Shown here piece by piece: positions 15,520-26,200 of a stretch of DNA of 64,000 nt. The position numbers and the translations under genes are program-made. The notes below the pieces were generated by a model. That model saw only the letters and a list, made by a program, of their open reading frames with translations. It ran no database searches and was not told the origin of the DNA. Source of the stretch: Legionella nagasakiensis. Its GTDB lineage: Bacteria > Pseudomonadota > Gammaproteobacteria > Legionellales > Legionellaceae. Numbering within the stretch: the first letter of the stretch is position 1; each line of letters starts with the position of its first letter. Location of the stretch: assembly GCF_900639915.1 (NCBI RefSeq), contig NZ_CAAAID010000001.1:228091-292090 (forward strand), given 5' to 3'.

Positions 15520-17550
15520 ATGAAGAATGAAAATAATAAAAAGATACAAAATCTGAGTACATTTTCATGGTCTATAGCTGAAATACTGCGAGGCGATTTC
15601 AAACAGTCAGAATATGGTAAGGTTATCTTGCCATTTGTTGTTTTGCGTCGATTGGATTGTATTTTAGAACCTTCAAAAAATGCTGTAGTAAGTGCATACG
15701 AGAATTTACCTGAAGGAATAGATGATCATACCAAAGACATGATGTTATTTAATGCTGTTGGTGGTGGTCTGAAAGTTTATAACTACAATATGCTTACCTT
15801 TAGTAAAATTCGAAATCAAGATCCAGGTGATGTACATAAGAATTTATTAGACTATATTACCAGTTTTAATAGCAGCGTCCGCGATATTTTTCTTGAAAAG
15901 TTTCTTTTTACTGATCAGCTTAAGCGCCTAAAGGATGGTGGAATTTTATGGCAAGTATTCGATCTTTTCTGCCAGATAGATTTACATCCTGATAATGTTT
16001 CCAACATGGAGATGGGGTATCTCTTTGAAGATTTGATTCGCCGCTTTTCTGAAATTTCGAATGAGACGGCAGGGGAACATTTTACACCTCGTGAAGTCAT
16101 TCGTTTGATTGTGGATCTTTTGTTGATTAATGATGCCGAAGCATTGGCTGGTTCAGGAATCATTCGCACAGTTTATGATCCCGCTTGTGGAACAGGCGGT
16201 ATGCTTGCACTTATGGAAGAGGCAATGAAAGAATATAACTCTAAAATTCGTGTTGAGCTCTACGGGCAGGAACTAAACCCAGAATCCTTCGGTATCTGCA
16301 CGTCTGACATGCTGGTAACAGGTCATAACCCAGAGCAAATTGCTTTCGGTAACACGTTAACAGAGGATGCTCACAAGGATAAAAAATTTCACTACATGCT
16401 TTCCAATCCTCCGTATGGGGTTGATTGGAAAAAGTACCAAGATCCTATTAAGCAAGAAGCACAAGAAAAAGGTATGGATGGTCGTTTTGGTGCAGGACTA
16501 CCTCGTATATCTGATGGGCAGTTGCTTTTCCTGCAGCACATGATTTCAAAAATGCGAGATGATGAAGTAGGCTCACGTATCGGTATAGTGATGAATGGTT
16601 CACCTCTTTTTACAGGTGGGGCAGGATCTGGTGAAAGTGAAATCCGTCGCTGGATGCTGGAAAATGATTGGGTAGAGGCGATTATCGCATTACCTACGGA
16701 TTTGTTTTACAACACAGGCATTCAAACCTATGTTTGGATGCTTACGAATAAGAAGGATAAGAACCGCCGTGGGAAGGTGCAGCTCATTGATGCAAGTAGC
16801 GAACGATTTTGGCAATCCATGCGAAAAAGTCTTGGTAGCAAACGTCGTGAGATTCCAGAACATGCGCGTAGCGAAATTGTTAAAATTTATTATGAAATGC
16901 TCAATGGTGGTGGTGATTGGAGCGAATTTTCTAAAATTTTTGATAGGCAAGAGTTTGGTTATCGAGAAATACGCATTGAGCGGCCTTTGAAGCTAAATTT
17001 TGAAGGAAGCAAAGAGCGGTTAGACTTGCTTCAACAAGAAAATGCGTTTCTAAAACTTTCCGAAATTGAGCAACAAGAGCTATTAACCGCACTTAATAAC
17101 AAAACATTAAAACAGCAATTTAAAAATCGTGATGCATTTGAAGAAGCGCTTAAAACAGCATTAAAAAATTTAAGTTTTAAATTAACTGCACAATTGAAAA
17201 AAGTGATCCTTACGGCTCTCTCAGAGAAAGACGAAACTGCTGATGTTTGTTGTGACGCTAAAGGCAATCCTGAACCTGATACTGATTTACGCGATCATGA
17301 ATTAGTGCCGCTGAAAGAAGATTGGCGAGATTACGTTGAACGAGAAGTAAAGCCTTTTGTTGCCGATGCTTGGGTAGATGAAAATCACAAGGATACCACC
17401 GATGGCAAGGTAGGTCGTGTAGGGTATGAAATTAATTTTAATCGTTATTTCTATAAATATGTTCCACCGCGTCCTGTGGCTGAGATTGATGGAGAACTTA
17501 AACAATTGGAAGCAGAAATTGCCAATTTGCTGAAAGAGGTAGTGGCATGA
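15520..17550 (+). CDS. hsdM: HsdM, type I restriction N6-adenine methyltransferase
   Basis: A 677-residue methylase subunit. An N-terminal helical domain (about 10-150) is followed by the SAM motif DPACGTGGMLAL (about 224) and the catalytic NPPYG motif SNPPYGVDW (about 302). With HsdS it methylates, and with HsdR it cuts. The extended C-terminus from about 490 is charged and helical. The ATG at 15520 has GGAA upstream; a TTG at 15508 is possible. A 10-codon frame (ATG 15498 to TGA 15530, GAGG before it) overlaps the start and may couple translation. Its stop overlaps hsdS. Confidence 0.95.
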   Translation: MKNENNKKIQNLSTFSWSIAEILRGDFKQSEYGKVILPFVVLRRLDCILEPSKNAVVSAYENLPEGIDDHTKDMMLFNAVGGGLKVYNYNMLTFSKIRNQDPGDVHKNLLDYITSFNSSVRDIFLEKFLFTDQLKRLKDGGILWQVFDLFCQIDLHPDNVSNMEMGYLFEDLIRRFSEISNETAGEHFTPREVIRLIVDLLLINDAEALAGSGIIRTVYDPACGTGGMLALMEEAMKEYNSKIRVELYGQELNPESFGICTSDMLVTGHNPEQIAFGNTLTEDAHKDKKFHYMLSNPPYGVDWKKYQDPIKQEAQEKGMDGRFGAGLPRISDGQLLFLQHMISKMRDDEVGSRIGIVMNGSPLFTGGAGSGESEIRRWMLENDWVEAIIALPTDLFYNTGIQTYVWMLTNKKDKNRRGKVQLIDASSERFWQSMRKSLGSKRREIPEHARSEIVKIYYEMLNGGGDWSEFSKIFDRQEFGYREIRIERPLKLNFEGSKERLDLLQQENAFLKLSEIEQQELLTALNNKTLKQQFKNRDAFEEALKTALKNLSFKLTAQLKKVILTALSEKDETADVCCDAKGNPEPDTDLRDHELVPLKEDWRDYVEREVKPFVADAWVDENHKDTTDGKVGRVGYEINFNRYFYKYVPPRPVAEIDGELKQLEAEIANLLKEVVA

Positions 17551-18725
17551 GGACAAAAGCCGCAAGCATAGCAGCATGGAAAAAAATAAGGCTTAAACGA
17601 GCTGTTACTATTAATAATGGTAAAGATTACAAGTCAGTTGAATCTGTGGATGGATATCCTGTTTTTGGATCTGGTGGGGTTTTTGCATATTCATCAGAAT
17701 TTCTTTATAACGGTGAAGCGATTTTATTAGGTCGGAAGGGAACTGTAGATAAACCTCTTTATGTGAATGGGGCATTTTGGACTGTTGATACAATGTTTTA
17801 CGCTATTCCCTTAAGGGGGTACCATGCAAAATTTATTTTTTATTGTTCTCAAACGATACCTTTTGATCAGTATCAGAGTGATACAGCTATTCCAAGTATG
17901 ACACAGTCAGTTCTTAATAATCATGAATTTTTGGTGCCTGATTATAAGCTTCAAAAAGAAATTGCAGACTTTCTGGATCGTGAGACTGATCTAATTAACC
18001 AGCTTATTGAGAAGAAGGAAGCCTTTTTACTAAAAGCTTCTAAACGTATAGAGTCGCTTGTAGATAAAGCAATTTCTTGTCAACGTGTGCCTCGTATAAG
18101 GTTTGAGAATGTCGTCCAGCGAATGCAAAGGTCTGTAAATCTATCTGAATATGATGAACTTATTCGGTTGGGTCTCTACAATAAAGGTCGAGGAATATTC
18201 AAGAAACCTGCGGCTGATGAAGAGGGAATGGGCGACTCCAAGTTTTTCTTTGTAGAGCCTGGCGATCTAATTTTAAGCGGACAATTTGCTTGGGAGGGCG
18301 CAGTTGCTCTAGCAACTTCAAAAGAGGATGGTTGTGTTGTTTCGCATCGTTATCCGATATATCGAGGTAAAGGAAGTGTAAATACAGCATATTTATTTGG
18401 GTTGCTCAGAAGTAATTTTGGTGATTTTATACTTAACGAAGCTTCTAGAGGCTCAGCTGGACGGAATAGGCCTTTGAACACTTGGCGTCTGGGTAAGGAG
18501 AAAATTCCAATTCCTGAGATCTCCTTGCAAGAAGAAATTGAGCAAGCTGTAATTTTTGAACGGCGCCTAAGAGAAAAGACGCAACGGTCAATTGATATTT
18601 TAGAAGAGTTTCGGACATCACTAATCACCGAAGCCGTAACAGGTCAATTAGACATCAAATCATGGAAAAAAAGAGGTAGCACTGATGAGCGCCTCGATAA
18701 TATCGAGGAGTCAATGCAGACATGA
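17547..18725 (+). CDS. hsdS: HsdS, type I restriction specificity subunit
   Basis: A 392-residue specificity subunit with two target-recognition domains (about 1-145 and 185-340). They are separated and ended by the conserved helical spacers LQKEIADFLDRETDLINQLI (about 133-152) and LREKTQRSIDILEEFRTSLI (about 335-360). It decides the bipartite DNA target of the enzyme. No phase-variable repeat tract or second hsdS copy is seen, so specificity looks fixed. It is coupled by ATGA overlaps to hsdM and hsdR. Confidence 0.93.
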   Translation: MRTKAASIAAWKKIRLKRAVTINNGKDYKSVESVDGYPVFGSGGVFAYSSEFLYNGEAILLGRKGTVDKPLYVNGAFWTVDTMFYAIPLRGYHAKFIFYCSQTIPFDQYQSDTAIPSMTQSVLNNHEFLVPDYKLQKEIADFLDRETDLINQLIEKKEAFLLKASKRIESLVDKAISCQRVPRIRFENVVQRMQRSVNLSEYDELIRLGLYNKGRGIFKKPAADEEGMGDSKFFFVEPGDLILSGQFAWEGAVALATSKEDGCVVSHRYPIYRGKGSVNTAYLFGLLRSNFGDFILNEASRGSAGRNRPLNTWRLGKEKIPIPEISLQEEIEQAVIFERRLREKTQRSIDILEEFRTSLITEAVTGQLDIKSWKKRGSTDERLDNIEESMQT

Positions 18726-21703
18726 CAGATACAACTAATCGAACCTACTCTCAGGACACTATCCGCCGAGAAAATGTGCTGCAATATCATGTCATCGATC
18801 GGCTGGTTAAAAAACTAGGTTATGTCCATCGTAGGACAGAAGATTTTGATCGTGCTTCAGCACTCGACAAAGTGCTAGTAATACAATTCATTAAATCCAC
18901 GCAGCTTGATGAATGGAAACGGTTGCAAGATCAATATTCTGCTAGCGCCGAAGCCGAATTTTTCAAGCAACTGGAAAAGGCGCTGAAATCTCGCGGAACG
19001 CTGGATGTGCTGCGCCAGGGTATTAAGCTCATTCCTGGTATTAAATTCTCCCTTTGCTTTTTCAAGCCTGCTTCAGGCATTAATAAAGAACTATTACAAC
19101 TCTTTAAGGCCAATATTCTCTCGGTGATTGACGAGCTGAAATATAGCAGTAAACATGATAACCGTATTGATATTGGCCTGTTTGTTAATGGTATTCCCCT
19201 AGCGACTATCGAATGTAAAAATCTATCAACGGGTACGACGTTCCGTCATGCTGAAAAACAATATCGTACTGATCGTTCCCCAGCAGGTGAGCCATTACTA
19301 ACCTTTAAACAAGGTGCATTGGTTCATTTCGCAATGGACGAAGACAATGTTTCTATGACGACACGATTAGCAAACGGTAAAACTCGATTTTTACCATTTA
19401 ACCGAGGCCATAATGGTGGCGCAGGAAACCCTGATATCGTTGATGAGTTTCGTGTTGGTTATCTTTATGCTGACCAACCAGAAGGAAAAGCCATCCTCTC
19501 GCGAGATATTCTGCTTGATATCGTTGGACGATTTATGCACCTGGAAGTAAAAGATGGTAAAGAGGTCATGATATTTCCACGCTTTCAGCAGTTAGATGCT
19601 GTATTGAAGTTATTAAGACATGCAAAACAACATGGCCCAGGTCATAGCTATTTAATTCAGCATTCAGCAGGTTCAGGTAAATCTAATACCATTGGTTGGA
19701 CAGCTCACCGTATGATTACTCTACATGATGAAAAAGACCAACCAATTTTTAACACAGCCATTATTGTGACTGATCGTATAGTGTTAGATCGTCAACTACA
19801 AAATACTGTGGCCCAATTTGAGCAAACTAAGGGTGTGGTGAAAAAGATTGATGGCACGTCACGACAGTTGAAAGAAGCCATTAAGCAAGGTGCGCGTATT
19901 ATCATTACTACTATTCATAAATTTTCGACTGATCATCTAAAGGAAATCTCGGGTCAAAGCAAACGCCGTTTTGCTGTGCTAATAGATGAAGCGCATGGCT
20001 CTCAGTCCGGTAAGTATGCTGATAACCTCTCAAAAACTTTGACACGTGAAGAAGGCAATAACACTCCTTCGGATATAGAAGATATGATTGCTGAGTATCA
20101 GCGCCAACGTGGGCCACAGGCTAATATCAGTTATTTCGCTTTCACGGCTACACCACGTAATGTCACATTGGAACGCTTTGGTACAAAAGGATCAGACGGT
20201 TTGCCATATCCGTTCCATCTTTATTCTATGCGCCAAGCAATTGAAGAGGGCTTTATTCTTGACGTGTTGCAGAATTACATGACCTACAAACAGTACTATA
20301 AGCTGGAAAAAGCCATCGAAGATGATCCGGAATTGCAAGGACGAAGAGCGCATCGCCGTGTTGCCAGATTTGCGATATTACACCCAACAGCAATTGCCCA
20401 GAAAGTGGAGGTTATTGTTGAGCATTTCCGTCGCCATGTGATGCAAGAGATAAATGGTAAAGCTAAAGCAATGGTTGTCACCCAAAGTCGCGAACACGCA
20501 CTTAAATATTATTTTGGTATAAAAAAATATATTGAGGAGAAGCAGTATGTAGGTGTGAAAGCCTTGGTGGCTTTTTCAGGTGAGCTAGAAATCGATGGTG
20601 AAACCTACACTGAAGCAGAATTAAATGGCTTTGCTGAAACCCAATTGCCAGAAAAATTTGATAAGGATTTTCAATTATTGATTGTGGCAGAGAAATATCA
20701 AACAGGCTTTGATCAGCCAAAGTTATGCGCCATGTATATTGATAGAAAATTGGATGGTTTACAAGCAGTACAAACCTTATCAAGGCTAAATCGTACTACC
20801 CCAGGAAAGATTAATACATACGTGCTCGATTTCCAGAATACGATTGAAGACATTCAAAATGCATTTCGACCATTTTATGAAGTCACGTCGCTAGAGGAGA
20901 TATCTGACCCTAATCAAGTTTATGAGTTGGAAGGTCGCATTAAGTCTTTTTCTATTATCGACGAAGATGAAGTCAACCGTTTCTCAGAGGTTTTCTACAA
21001 AGGAGCGCTTGATCCACACGATAGAATCGCGCTAGAAAAATTGGTTAAGAATGCTGTCCAACGTTTTGAATATGAGGAAGACGAAGGAAAGCGTGAAGAA
21101 TTTCGACAATTGCTGAAGAGCTATATGCGTTTTTATTCATTTGTCGCGCAGGTGATGAGTTTGCAAGACACTTGGCTGGAAAAACTTTTTTCCTATGTAT
21201 CATGGCTTAATAGATTACTGCCTAACCGAGAAGTGCCGCCGGAAATTGAGATTACAGACGATATGATTCGTTTACAGGCATTCAGAATAGAGAAAAAAGA
21301 ACAGGGTTCAGCTTCGTTATCTCCTGGCACAACTTCACCCCTATCTGCTATCAAAGAGTTTGGTGCTAATGCTTACACGGAAGATGAGGAGCGTTCATTA
21401 TCTGAAATTATTGAGTCTTTCAATCAGCGTCATGGCACTGAATTTACTAAAGAAGACTTTTTGCGTTTTGAGAAAGTTAATCAAGAAATACTAAGTGATG
21501 AAAACTTAAAGGATATGCTGAAGAATAACCCGCCGGATGTGGTTTTTGGTGCTTTTTCTCAGGCATTTTTTGAAAGCGCGATCCAATTATTCCAGCGCGA
21601 TAATCAATTGCAAAATATAATCATGACAGATGCTGAGGCACGGAATCAGGCGATTAAACATTTCTTTAGTCGGGCGTTGAAGGAAGTTAGAGATGATAGT
21701 TAA
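18722..21703 (+). CDS. hsdR: HsdR, type I restriction translocase-nuclease
   Basis: A 993-residue restriction subunit. The N-terminal nuclease domain has RIDIGLFVNGIPLATIECKN (Asp and ExK, about 143-162). The translocase has Walker A HSAGSGKSNTIGW (about 316) and the DEAH box LIDEAHGSQSG (about 420), then helicase motifs TATPRN and QTLSRLNRTTPGK. It translocates DNA and cuts unmethylated sites. All main motifs are intact. Two further genes follow at 25-27 nt spacing, unusual for a plain hsd operon. Confidence 0.95.
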   Translation: MTDTTNRTYSQDTIRRENVLQYHVIDRLVKKLGYVHRRTEDFDRASALDKVLVIQFIKSTQLDEWKRLQDQYSASAEAEFFKQLEKALKSRGTLDVLRQGIKLIPGIKFSLCFFKPASGINKELLQLFKANILSVIDELKYSSKHDNRIDIGLFVNGIPLATIECKNLSTGTTFRHAEKQYRTDRSPAGEPLLTFKQGALVHFAMDEDNVSMTTRLANGKTRFLPFNRGHNGGAGNPDIVDEFRVGYLYADQPEGKAILSRDILLDIVGRFMHLEVKDGKEVMIFPRFQQLDAVLKLLRHAKQHGPGHSYLIQHSAGSGKSNTIGWTAHRMITLHDEKDQPIFNTAIIVTDRIVLDRQLQNTVAQFEQTKGVVKKIDGTSRQLKEAIKQGARIIITTIHKFSTDHLKEISGQSKRRFAVLIDEAHGSQSGKYADNLSKTLTREEGNNTPSDIEDMIAEYQRQRGPQANISYFAFTATPRNVTLERFGTKGSDGLPYPFHLYSMRQAIEEGFILDVLQNYMTYKQYYKLEKAIEDDPELQGRRAHRRVARFAILHPTAIAQKVEVIVEHFRRHVMQEINGKAKAMVVTQSREHALKYYFGIKKYIEEKQYVGVKALVAFSGELEIDGETYTEAELNGFAETQLPEKFDKDFQLLIVAEKYQTGFDQPKLCAMYIDRKLDGLQAVQTLSRLNRTTPGKINTYVLDFQNTIEDIQNAFRPFYEVTSLEEISDPNQVYELEGRIKSFSIIDEDEVNRFSEVFYKGALDPHDRIALEKLVKNAVQRFEYEEDEGKREEFRQLLKSYMRFYSFVAQVMSLQDTWLEKLFSYVSWLNRLLPNREVPPEIEITDDMIRLQAFRIEKKEQGSASLSPGTTSPLSAIKEFGANAYTEDEERSLSEIIESFNQRHGTEFTKEDFLRFEKVNQEILSDENLKDMLKNNPPDVVFGAFSQAFFESAIQLFQRDNQLQNIIMTDAEARNQAIKHFFSRALKEVRDDS

Positions 21704-21728
21704 TGGACTTTGAGAAGGAGTTTATACA

Positions 21729-23231
21729 GTGCCGACCAAATATAATATTTATAAAGTAATTTCTAATAAAAAAGATGAATTGATTAGTAAGCTCAGTTTC
21801 GTTGGATTAGAAAAGATTGGTTCAAAATCATATGAAAATTGGCAGATGGATTTCTATTTCTCATCTCAACCGGATAGTGTTGATATATGGTGGACAGATA
21901 TTTACTCTGATTTTTTTGGAGAAGAAGAAAAACCAAGAAATCAGATATATTTCGCTGTTTTATTAGTTCATAAGGAACATATTTGCTATGCGATTAGCTT
22001 AGGAAAAAGCCATTTCTATCTTAAGAATTTTTGTGATTTAGATTTTGGGTTAAATTTAGCAGAAAGAATAGTAGATCCGAATAATATAAGAATAAAAAAT
22101 TCGAAATTTTATAAAAGTAAAAAAAATAAAGTGGTTACTACTTACCAAGAAGGTAGTGATATGGATTTAGATAGTGGGGAATCAACACACTATTTAAAAG
22201 CCATAACAATTAACAAAGAAATTTGGGGAAAGACTGCCAGCTTTGGCCATTCTGTTTTGCTTAATGTAAACCTAAAACCCGATGAATTACCCAGTCTTAT
22301 TGAAAATATTGAAAAAAAATTGACTCAAGAGAGATTGCTGAGCATCCCAAGAGTTATAAAAATAGATGACGAAAAAGAAATAAAACGACTTGACGATCTG
22401 TTAGCTGATAAAATTATTCAACAGGGTGAAGCTAGTTTACAGGAAAACAGTATTTCACTTTCAGGGATTGATTTTATATTTTCTGATCAGTTTGAATATA
22501 GCCTTTACACTAAAGGGGAGTCTAATAATAAAAGTGAAAAAGGCGATATTACCCTCAGCGCCTTAATTAACTTTGTTAAATCAAATAATATCGATCTTAA
22601 AAAAGACCTTAATAATATCAAGGTTAAAATTCATAATGAGTATGGTCGAGATAGAACAGTTTCCTTAAAGGAGTTGTTAGACTTTATTGATGAGGAAAAA
22701 CGTTGCTGTTTGCTTGACGGATCATGGTATCAGTTTAATCAGAGTTATATCGAATTTGTAAACAAAGAGATTGACACCATAGATTTGGAATGTGATGAAA
22801 AGGAAGTCACTGCGCTTAATGAAGAAGAATTTAACAAAAGTAAAGCTGCACAAGGATTTATTAATTGTGACAAAGTGTTTAGGCAAATTGATAAAAAGTA
22901 CAAAGTAGAGCATATGGATCTTTATAAAGACGAAACACTTTATTTTGTTAAATTTGGCAAGCCGCAAAAACTCAATTATGCAATTGATCAAGCTAATAAT
23001 ACAATTAAGTTACTGCAAAATAATCAACATGAAATAAAGATTGATGATCAAATAATAAAACCCAAGACTATGTGTTTATGGTTTGTTTTAGATAGAAAAT
23101 CTAAACTTGATAAGTTATCTCAGATAAATTCTTTGATTTTTCATATGAAATTACTGGAATGGAAGCGGTTGACTAGGAACGCAGGTTATACGCCTAAGAT
23201 TATCATTTCGTATAAATCTTGTGATGACTAA
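21729..23231 (+). CDS. TIGR04141/DUF6119 family protein
   Basis: A 500-residue protein that I place in the 'sporadically distributed' TIGR04141/DUF6119 family. This rests on its N-terminal layout (KYNIYKVISNK), the patch VCYAISLGK-like HICYAISLGKSHFYLKNFC, and DLDFGLNLAERIVDP. No nuclease, helicase or methylase motif is visible and its function is unknown. It begins with GTG at 21729, 8 nt after AAGGAG, 25 nt behind hsdR. It is strikingly AT-rich compared with the hsd genes, suggesting a separate origin. Members of this family are often seen near restriction genes. Confidence 0.75.
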   Translation: MPTKYNIYKVISNKKDELISKLSFVGLEKIGSKSYENWQMDFYFSSQPDSVDIWWTDIYSDFFGEEEKPRNQIYFAVLLVHKEHICYAISLGKSHFYLKNFCDLDFGLNLAERIVDPNNIRIKNSKFYKSKKNKVVTTYQEGSDMDLDSGESTHYLKAITINKEIWGKTASFGHSVLLNVNLKPDELPSLIENIEKKLTQERLLSIPRVIKIDDEKEIKRLDDLLADKIIQQGEASLQENSISLSGIDFIFSDQFEYSLYTKGESNNKSEKGDITLSALINFVKSNNIDLKKDLNNIKVKIHNEYGRDRTVSLKELLDFIDEEKRCCLLDGSWYQFNQSYIEFVNKEIDTIDLECDEKEVTALNEEEFNKSKAAQGFINCDKVFRQIDKKYKVEHMDLYKDETLYFVKFGKPQKLNYAIDQANNTIKLLQNNQHEIKIDDQIIKPKTMCLWFVLDRKSKLDKLSQINSLIFHMKLLEWKRLTRNAGYTPKIIISYKSCDD

Positions 23232-23257
23232 GCATTTCTAATTAAGACATATTAAAT

Positions 23258-26200
23258 ATGCAAAATATAAATAAAAAACTTTGTTTCTCACCAACTGATC
23301 TAACCCTCTTTATGCGTAGCCCTTTTGCATCTTGGATGAATCGTTTCTCTTTAGAGTTTCCTGATAAAGCACCAAAAAAAGATTCAGATGATGAGTTAAT
23401 GGGAGTTCTTCAAAATAAAGGGTTCCAGCATGAAAAAGCACAAGAAGAATTATTCAAATTTCGAGAGTTATTTGTTCAGAAAATAGAGGCAGATACAATC
23501 GGGTTAAAGCAGCAATTAACTTTAGAAGCCATGAAAAATGGCACAGACGTTATTGCTCAGGGTTATTTGGAAAATCAACAGTTTTTTGGATATGCAGACT
23601 TTCTAGTTAAGGCGCCTGGCGAAAGTAAATTTGGTGATTATCATTACGAAGTCTGGGATGCAAAATTATCACACAAAGCAAAACCTGAATTTATTATTCA
23701 GCTATGTTGTTATGCTGAAATGCTAGAAGCCATTCAAGGTAGGCGACCTGATAATATTATTATTGTCCTCGGAAATGGTAAAAATGAAGCATTTAAAGTT
23801 GATGATTATTTCTATTATTACCTCTCATTAAAAGAAAGTTTTTTGTTGAGCCAAGAACAATTTGATTATCGAAATATACCAGATCCCGCAGATTCAAAGG
23901 AATGGGGCTGCTGGTCGAGTTATGCAGAAAAGCTTTTGATTGAAAGGGATCATTTATTTCAGATTGCTAATATTACAAAAAGCCAGATTAAAAAATTAAA
24001 TAAAGCTGGTATTCAAACAATGCAGCAACTAATTGATATAAAGCTAAATCGTATACCTGGTATTAATTCTGATGTTTTAGAGCGTCTCAAAGCGCAGGCT
24101 ACTATACAAAAAGAAAGTATAGGAAAAGAAAGGCCGCAATATAAAATTATTGCACCGGCACCCAATGAAAAATCAGGACTTGCGTTGTTGCCACCACATT
24201 CGCCACTCGATGTTTTTTTTGATATTGAGGGATACCCTTTAGAAGAGGGTGGTTTGGAATATTTGTGGGGTTGCACCTATTTTGATGAGAAGGGTAATCG
24301 ATGCTTTAAAGATTATTGGGCGCATAATGAGGTGCAAGAAAAAGAGGCTTTTAAACAGTTTATTGAATGGGTTTATGCAAGATGGCAACGTGATCCAATG
24401 ATGCATATTTATCATTTTGCCAATTATGAAATAGCTGCGTGTCGTAAATTAATGGGGCGCTATGGTATATGTGAGTATGAGCTTGATCAGCTATTGCGAA
24501 ATGAAGTTTTTGTTGATCTATATAAAATCGTGAAGGGCAGCCTTTTGCTGGGCGAACCAAGGTATTCTATAAAAAACGTCGAGCATCTTTACCGTGATAA
24601 ACGTGAAACCGAAGTTGGGACTGGTGGTGATTCAGTTGTATTTTATGAACAGTGGCGAGACCTGCACTCGCGTGATGAACAAGGTGAGACTTGGGAAACC
24701 TCTAACATATTAAAGAATATTCGTGATTATAACATTGATGATTGTAATTCAACTCAGGAGTTGGTTGCTTGGCTGAGAGAACAGCAGAAAACTAATTGTA
24801 TTCTTTATCTAGGTAAAACAGAAATAGTAGAACCTGAACCAAAAGAAGAAATAACCCAATGCATTGAATTACGAGACCGCTTGTTAACCAAGGCAAGGCA
24901 GAGATTATCTGACGATCCAGAGTATGCAGCATTAACAGAAAATTTAGCTTGGATGTTGGAATTTCACCGCCGAGAGTTAAAGCCACTTTTCTGGCGTTTA
25001 TTTGATAGATTAGGTTTGAGCGAGGAAGAATTATTTGATGATTTAGACTGCTTGGCATTTTGCAAGAGAACCGAGAGAGCGCCATTTAAGCCAACACCAA
25101 GAGCAAAAAATTTAGCTTATGAATATCAATTTGATCCCATGCAAGAATTTAAAGGGGCAGCTGATTATTTTTATTTATTAGGGTTAGAAGACGAAAATGG
25201 CAAAAATGCTAAGGTGAAATTTTGTAGTGAAGAGAGCAGTTTAGAAAATGGGATAATTGTATTACAAGCTAGAGAAGAGCCCCCAACTTTAATTACTTTA
25301 ATTCCCGATGAATATATTAATCCAGACCCTATTCCACAGGCCATTTATCAAATAGTTTCTGATTATGACAACGACCGAGTGGGTAATTGCGCTATTTTAG
25401 ATTTTTTAAGACGCTCAAAACCTCGTATTAAAAACCATTGTGGTGGTGCTATAGCTCCGAGTCATGATCCAAATATAAAGCTGCAACAGACAATTCAAGC
25501 TGTAAGAAATTTAGATTATAGTTATTTAACTATACAAGGACCACCAGGGGCGGGGAAAACGCATACTGCAAAACATATCATAGCAGATCTTATTAAAACT
25601 GGCGCGAAGATTGGTATAGCAAGTAATAGTCACAAAGCCATCAACCATTTATTGTTAAAAACAAAAGAATATTGTTTTGAGCAAAGCATTAATGGGATTT
25701 TTGCTTGTACCAGAGATACGGATTCTAACTTGCAGGCAATAAATATATCTATTTTAAAAAATAGTGACCTTGTTAATAATATAGCGGCATCCTGCGTTAT
25801 AGGCACTACTACATGGGGATTTGCCAGGGATGATATGTTGGATAAACTTGATTATTTATTTATAGATGAAGCAGGGCAGGTTTCAGTGGCTAATCTGGTT
25901 GCTATGAGCCGCTCTGCTAAGAATTTAGTGATTATGGGTGATCAAATGCAATTAGGACAGCCATCACAAGGCACACATCCTGGTGAAAGCGGTCTTTCTA
26001 TTTTAGATTATTTATTACATGAAACACCTACGATTGCCGATGATATGGGAGTATTTTTAGGAACCACTTATCGAATGCATTCAGCAGTCAATCAGTTTAT
26101 CAGTAAATTTATATATGATAATAACCTTGAGCCACATCCTGATAATGATGTGCGTGTTGTTAAAGTACCTGATGGTTACCAAGGAAAATTAAACAAAGAG

